From Bacillota bacterium (GTDB lineage: Bacteria; Bacillota; Clostridia; Lachnospirales; Lachnospiraceae), in contig JAEYOQ010000041.1 in the NCBI GenBank assembly GCA_023411555.1, positions 7,591 to 71,590 of the forward strand: a DNA stretch of 64,000 nt, given 5' to 3'. The first letter of the stretch is position 1. Each line of letters starts with the position of its first letter. Below the pieces are notes generated by a model that saw only the letters and a program-made list of their open reading frames with translations, was not told where the DNA came from and did no database searches. Both the position numbers and the translations under genes were made by a program. Below are positions 61,694 to 64,000 of the stretch, in pieces.

Positions 61694-62053
61694 ATGGAAA
61701 AGAATGAGATGGTATGCATCTGTTGTCCACTGGGCTGCATGCTCAATGTGACACAGGAAGGGGAGGGAAATATCCTTGTTACAGGCAATTCCTGTTCAAG
61801 AGGAAAGACCTATGCAATAACCGAAATGACTGACCCGAGAAGAATTGTCACGACTACTGTACGAGTAAAAGGAAGTGATATACCCATGGTATCTGTAAAG
61901 ACAAGGGAGGGTATTCCTAAGAACAAAATGCTGCAATGCATTAAGGAGTTGGCTGAGATTGAGATTGAAGTACCGGTGCGCAGTGGGGATGTAATCAAAG
62001 CGGACATAGCCGGTACAGGTATTGATGTAATCGCAACCAAGAATATTGCTTAA
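61694..62053 (+). CDS. DUF1667 protein (cysteine motif), glp operon
   Basis: The 119-residue protein (ATG 61694 behind GGAGG) begins MEKNEMVCICCPLGCMLNV, with a CxCCPxGC cluster and a further cysteine in NSCSRGK, the hallmarks of DUF1667. Its members accompany the two FAD proteins of anaerobic glycerol-3-phosphate oxidation and probably carry an iron-sulfur centre linking them to the electron acceptor. Confidence 0.87.
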   Translation: MEKNEMVCICCPLGCMLNVTQEGEGNILVTGNSCSRGKTYAITEMTDPRRIVTTTVRVKGSDIPMVSVKTREGIPKNKMLQCIKELAEIEIEVPVRSGDVIKADIAGTGIDVIATKNIA

Positions 62054-62066
62054 GGAGAAGTAACCT

Positions 62067-63563
62067 ATGTTGGGAAAATATATAATGGCATTGGATCAGG
62101 GTACAACAAGCTCCCGATGTATTATTATGGATCAAAATGGAAGGCTTATTAGTAAAGCTCAGAAAGAGTATCAGCAAATCTATCCCTGTCCGGGTTGGGT
62201 GGAGCATGATCCCATGGAGATCTGGTCATCCCAGCTCAGCGTAGCTACGGAAGCGATGGCAAAGCTTAATATCACTGCCAAGGAGATTGCGGCTCTGGGA
62301 ATAACGAATCAGCGTGAGACTACGATTATTTGGAACAAAAACACAGGAGACCCGATCTATAATGCGGTTGTATGGCAATGTCATAGGACAGCGGATCAGA
62401 TTGAGAGAATTAAGGAAGAAGGCTTTGATCATATCCTTCAGGAAAAGACCGGATTAATACCCGACGCATATTTTTCGGCTACGAAAATCGGTTGGATTCT
62501 GGATCATGTGGAGGGAGCCCGGGAGGAGGCTGAAGCCGGTAATCTATTGTTTGGTACAGTAGATACCTGGTTAATCTGGAGGCTTACAGAGGGTAAGGTC
62601 CATGCTACTGATTATACCAATGCGTCCAGAACCATGCTTTTTAATATAAGAAGCCTATGCTGGGATGATGAGCTTCTGGAATATTTTCATATACCGAGAT
62701 GCATGCTGCCGGAGGTAAAACCCTCTAGCTACCGATACGGCTATACAGACAGTAAGCTCCTGGGTGGAGGAATTCCTATCTCCGGTGTAGCTGGGGATCA
62801 ACAGGCAGCCTTGTTTGGACAGCTGTGCTTTGAAAAGGGAGATGTAAAAAGTACCTATGGTACAGGCAACTTTTTATTGATGAACACAGGACGGGATGCA
62901 ATCAGGTCTAGGCATGGGCTGTTAACTACGATTGCAGCCGGTACATCGTCTGAGGTAAACTATGTGCTGGAAGGAAGTGTTTTCGCAGCCGGAGCGGTGA
63001 TACAGTGGCTGAGAGACGGGCTTCATATGATTGAAGAGGCAGCCCAGGTAGAAGGCTATGCCGATCAAACGGAGGACACAGGTGGAGTATATATCGTACC
63101 TGCTTTTACAGGCTTAGGGGCCCCATACTGGAGTCCATATGCGAGAGGTACCATAGTCGGCTTAACCAGAGGCTGCAGCAAAGAGCATTTTATCCGCGCA
63201 GCCTTGGAAGCCATTGCATATCAGACCCATGATGTACTATCCTCTATGGAGAAGGATGCCGCCTTGTGCATCAATAGCCTAAAGGTTGACGGAGGGGTAA
63301 GTGTAAATGATTTTCTGATGCAATTCCAGGCGGATATTCTTCACGCCCAGGTAGAGAGACCAGAATGTATCGAGACAACGGCTTTGGGGGCTGGATATCT
63401 TGCCGGTCTGGCCGTTGGATATTGGAGAGATCTGGAGGATATCAAGAAGAACTGGAGCTTATCCAGGGTATTTCACCCTAAGATGGACAAGGAGCAATCC
63501 CAGAGGCTGTTAAAGGGGTGGAATAAGGCAGTGAAATGTGCATTGTCCTGGCAGGAGGAATAA
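62067..63563 (+). CDS. glpK: Glycerol kinase
   Basis: The 498-residue FGGY kinase phosphorylates glycerol with ATP. YIMALDQGTTSSRCIIMD is the N-terminal phosphate loop, and WNKNTGDPIYNAVVWQCHRT, SGVAGDQQAALFGQ, STYGTGNFLLMNTG and KVDGGVSVNDFLMQFQAD follow in family order. AAGGAG precedes the ATG. It completes the operon that turns glycerol into dihydroxyacetone phosphate. Confidence 0.97.
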   Translation: MLGKYIMALDQGTTSSRCIIMDQNGRLISKAQKEYQQIYPCPGWVEHDPMEIWSSQLSVATEAMAKLNITAKEIAALGITNQRETTIIWNKNTGDPIYNAVVWQCHRTADQIERIKEEGFDHILQEKTGLIPDAYFSATKIGWILDHVEGAREEAEAGNLLFGTVDTWLIWRLTEGKVHATDYTNASRTMLFNIRSLCWDDELLEYFHIPRCMLPEVKPSSYRYGYTDSKLLGGGIPISGVAGDQQAALFGQLCFEKGDVKSTYGTGNFLLMNTGRDAIRSRHGLLTTIAAGTSSEVNYVLEGSVFAAGAVIQWLRDGLHMIEEAAQVEGYADQTEDTGGVYIVPAFTGLGAPYWSPYARGTIVGLTRGCSKEHFIRAALEAIAYQTHDVLSSMEKDAALCINSLKVDGGVSVNDFLMQFQADILHAQVERPECIETTALGAGYLAGLAVGYWRDLEDIKKNWSLSRVFHPKMDKEQSQRLLKGWNKAVKCALSWQEE

Positions 63564-63615
63564 AGGATTTGATTGTTATTCATTACTGATTTTCAGAGAA
63601 GGGAGGATGACAGTC

Positions 63616-63816
63616 ATGAAAGTAATTGCACATAGAGGTTACAGCGGGAGATATCCCGAAAATACCATGCTGGCTTATAAAAAGGCGGTAGAAGCAGGCT
63701 GTGATGAGATTGAGCTTGATGTACAGATGACAAAGGACGGCGTTCTTGTCATGCTCCATGATGAAAACGTGGAATATATAACGAATGGAAAAGGATACAT
63801 CAAGGATCTAACATAA
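63616..63816 (+). pseudogene. glpQ: Glycerophosphodiester phosphodiesterase, 3'-truncated
   Basis: Only 66 residues remain of an enzyme normally near 240. The start (GGGAGG, nine bases, ATG 63616) and N-terminus are good: VIAHRGYSGRYPENTMLAYKKA, then EIELDVQMTKDG and MLHDENVEYITNGKG carry the HR, E-x-D and HD residues of the first catalytic half. The frame stops right after YIKDLT, and an intrinsic terminator follows. The second catalytic part is missing, so an active enzyme is unlikely. Confidence 0.8.
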
Positions 63817-63832
63817 AAAAGATATTATGCAA

Positions 63833-63872
63833 AGGGTTCACACATTGGCTACAGTGTCGTGAACCTTTTTTT
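63833..63872 (+). terminator. Terminator at the end of the glp region
   Basis: GGGTTCAC and GTGAACC arms, with an inner partial stem, followed by T7. The remaining bases to the right edge show no gene. Confidence 0.8.
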
Positions 63873-64000
63873 GATTGAATATTTTTCGCTGTCGCGAAAA
63901 CCAGTAGTAGCAAAGCCTTCAAAGTATGGTAAAAAATAAATCGCCATGAAAATGAGTGAAATACAGACGAATTAACGCAGAAAGTCATTGGATTTACAGA

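Overview
The window looks like the chromosome of an anaerobic, spore-forming member of the Clostridia, most like the Lachnospiraceae. The signs are a complete Rnf complex (rnfCDGEAB), the sporulation regulator SpoIIID, superoxide reductase, an Etf-coupled D-lactate dehydrogenase locus, strong AGGAGG ribosome binding sites with frequent TTG/GTG starts, and moderately low GC. No rRNA, tRNA, CRISPR array, prophage or intact transposase gene was seen.

Layout. (1) 1-8738: a nitrogenase-like operon (3' end of a NifH-like reductase, NifK-like and NifD-like subunits, cysteine synthase, a NifX/NifB-type cofactor protein and a complete sulfonate/nitrate-type ABC importer), followed by gene remnants and a CymR/IscR-type Rrf2 regulator. 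This context suggests an organosulfur reductase and uptake system rather than nitrogen fixation. (2) 8840-14926: a MITE-like foldback element, an MFS exporter, thioredoxin, desulfoferrodoxin, a Crp/Fnr regulator, a beta-CASP metallo-hydrolase and an AraC regulator. (3) 15100-24600: a zinc-ribbon protein, an LplB/LplC/lipoprotein oligosaccharide ABC importer, small stress proteins, a GNAT, an ArsC/Spx-like protein, a GH125 alpha-mannosidase and an esterase. (4) 24623-29210: a GntR regulator with two visible operators controlling etfB-etfA-glcD-like genes (electron-confurcating lactate dehydrogenase). (5) 29380-35291: spoIIID and the rnf operon. (6) 35631-40650: a FliD-like orphan, an AraC-type regulator and a membrane-anchored subtilase. 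(7) 40820-44822: rpmG-secE-nusG-rplK-rplA, then rplJ-rplL with an L10 leader.

(8) 44835-58002: after rplL, where rpoB is normally expected, there are three exact-period 127-bp tandem repeats and then an accessory island. It encodes a P-loop-less AAA-like protein, a soluble VirD4/TraG-like ATPase, a TPR-CHAT protease (opposite strand), a sigma-region-2 protein, a zinc-finger anti-sigma-like protein, a lipoprotein, an Hsp70 without lid, a J-like/TPR membrane protein without the HPD motif, and a TPR plus double AAA+ ATPase. Two transcription units of the island start behind the same unusual promoter-like sequence (GAGGGTTT, then TTAATATAGTA). This ties the parts into one candidate regulon and makes the island, with the nitrogenase-like operon, the best candidate for an undescribed system.

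(9) 58169-63816: GlpP antiterminator, its probable leader/terminator, an anaerobic glycerol-3-phosphate oxidation operon (GlpA-like, FAD oxidoreductase, DUF1667, GlpK) and a 3'-truncated glycerophosphodiesterase. All calls come from reading translations and motifs; no database search was run.
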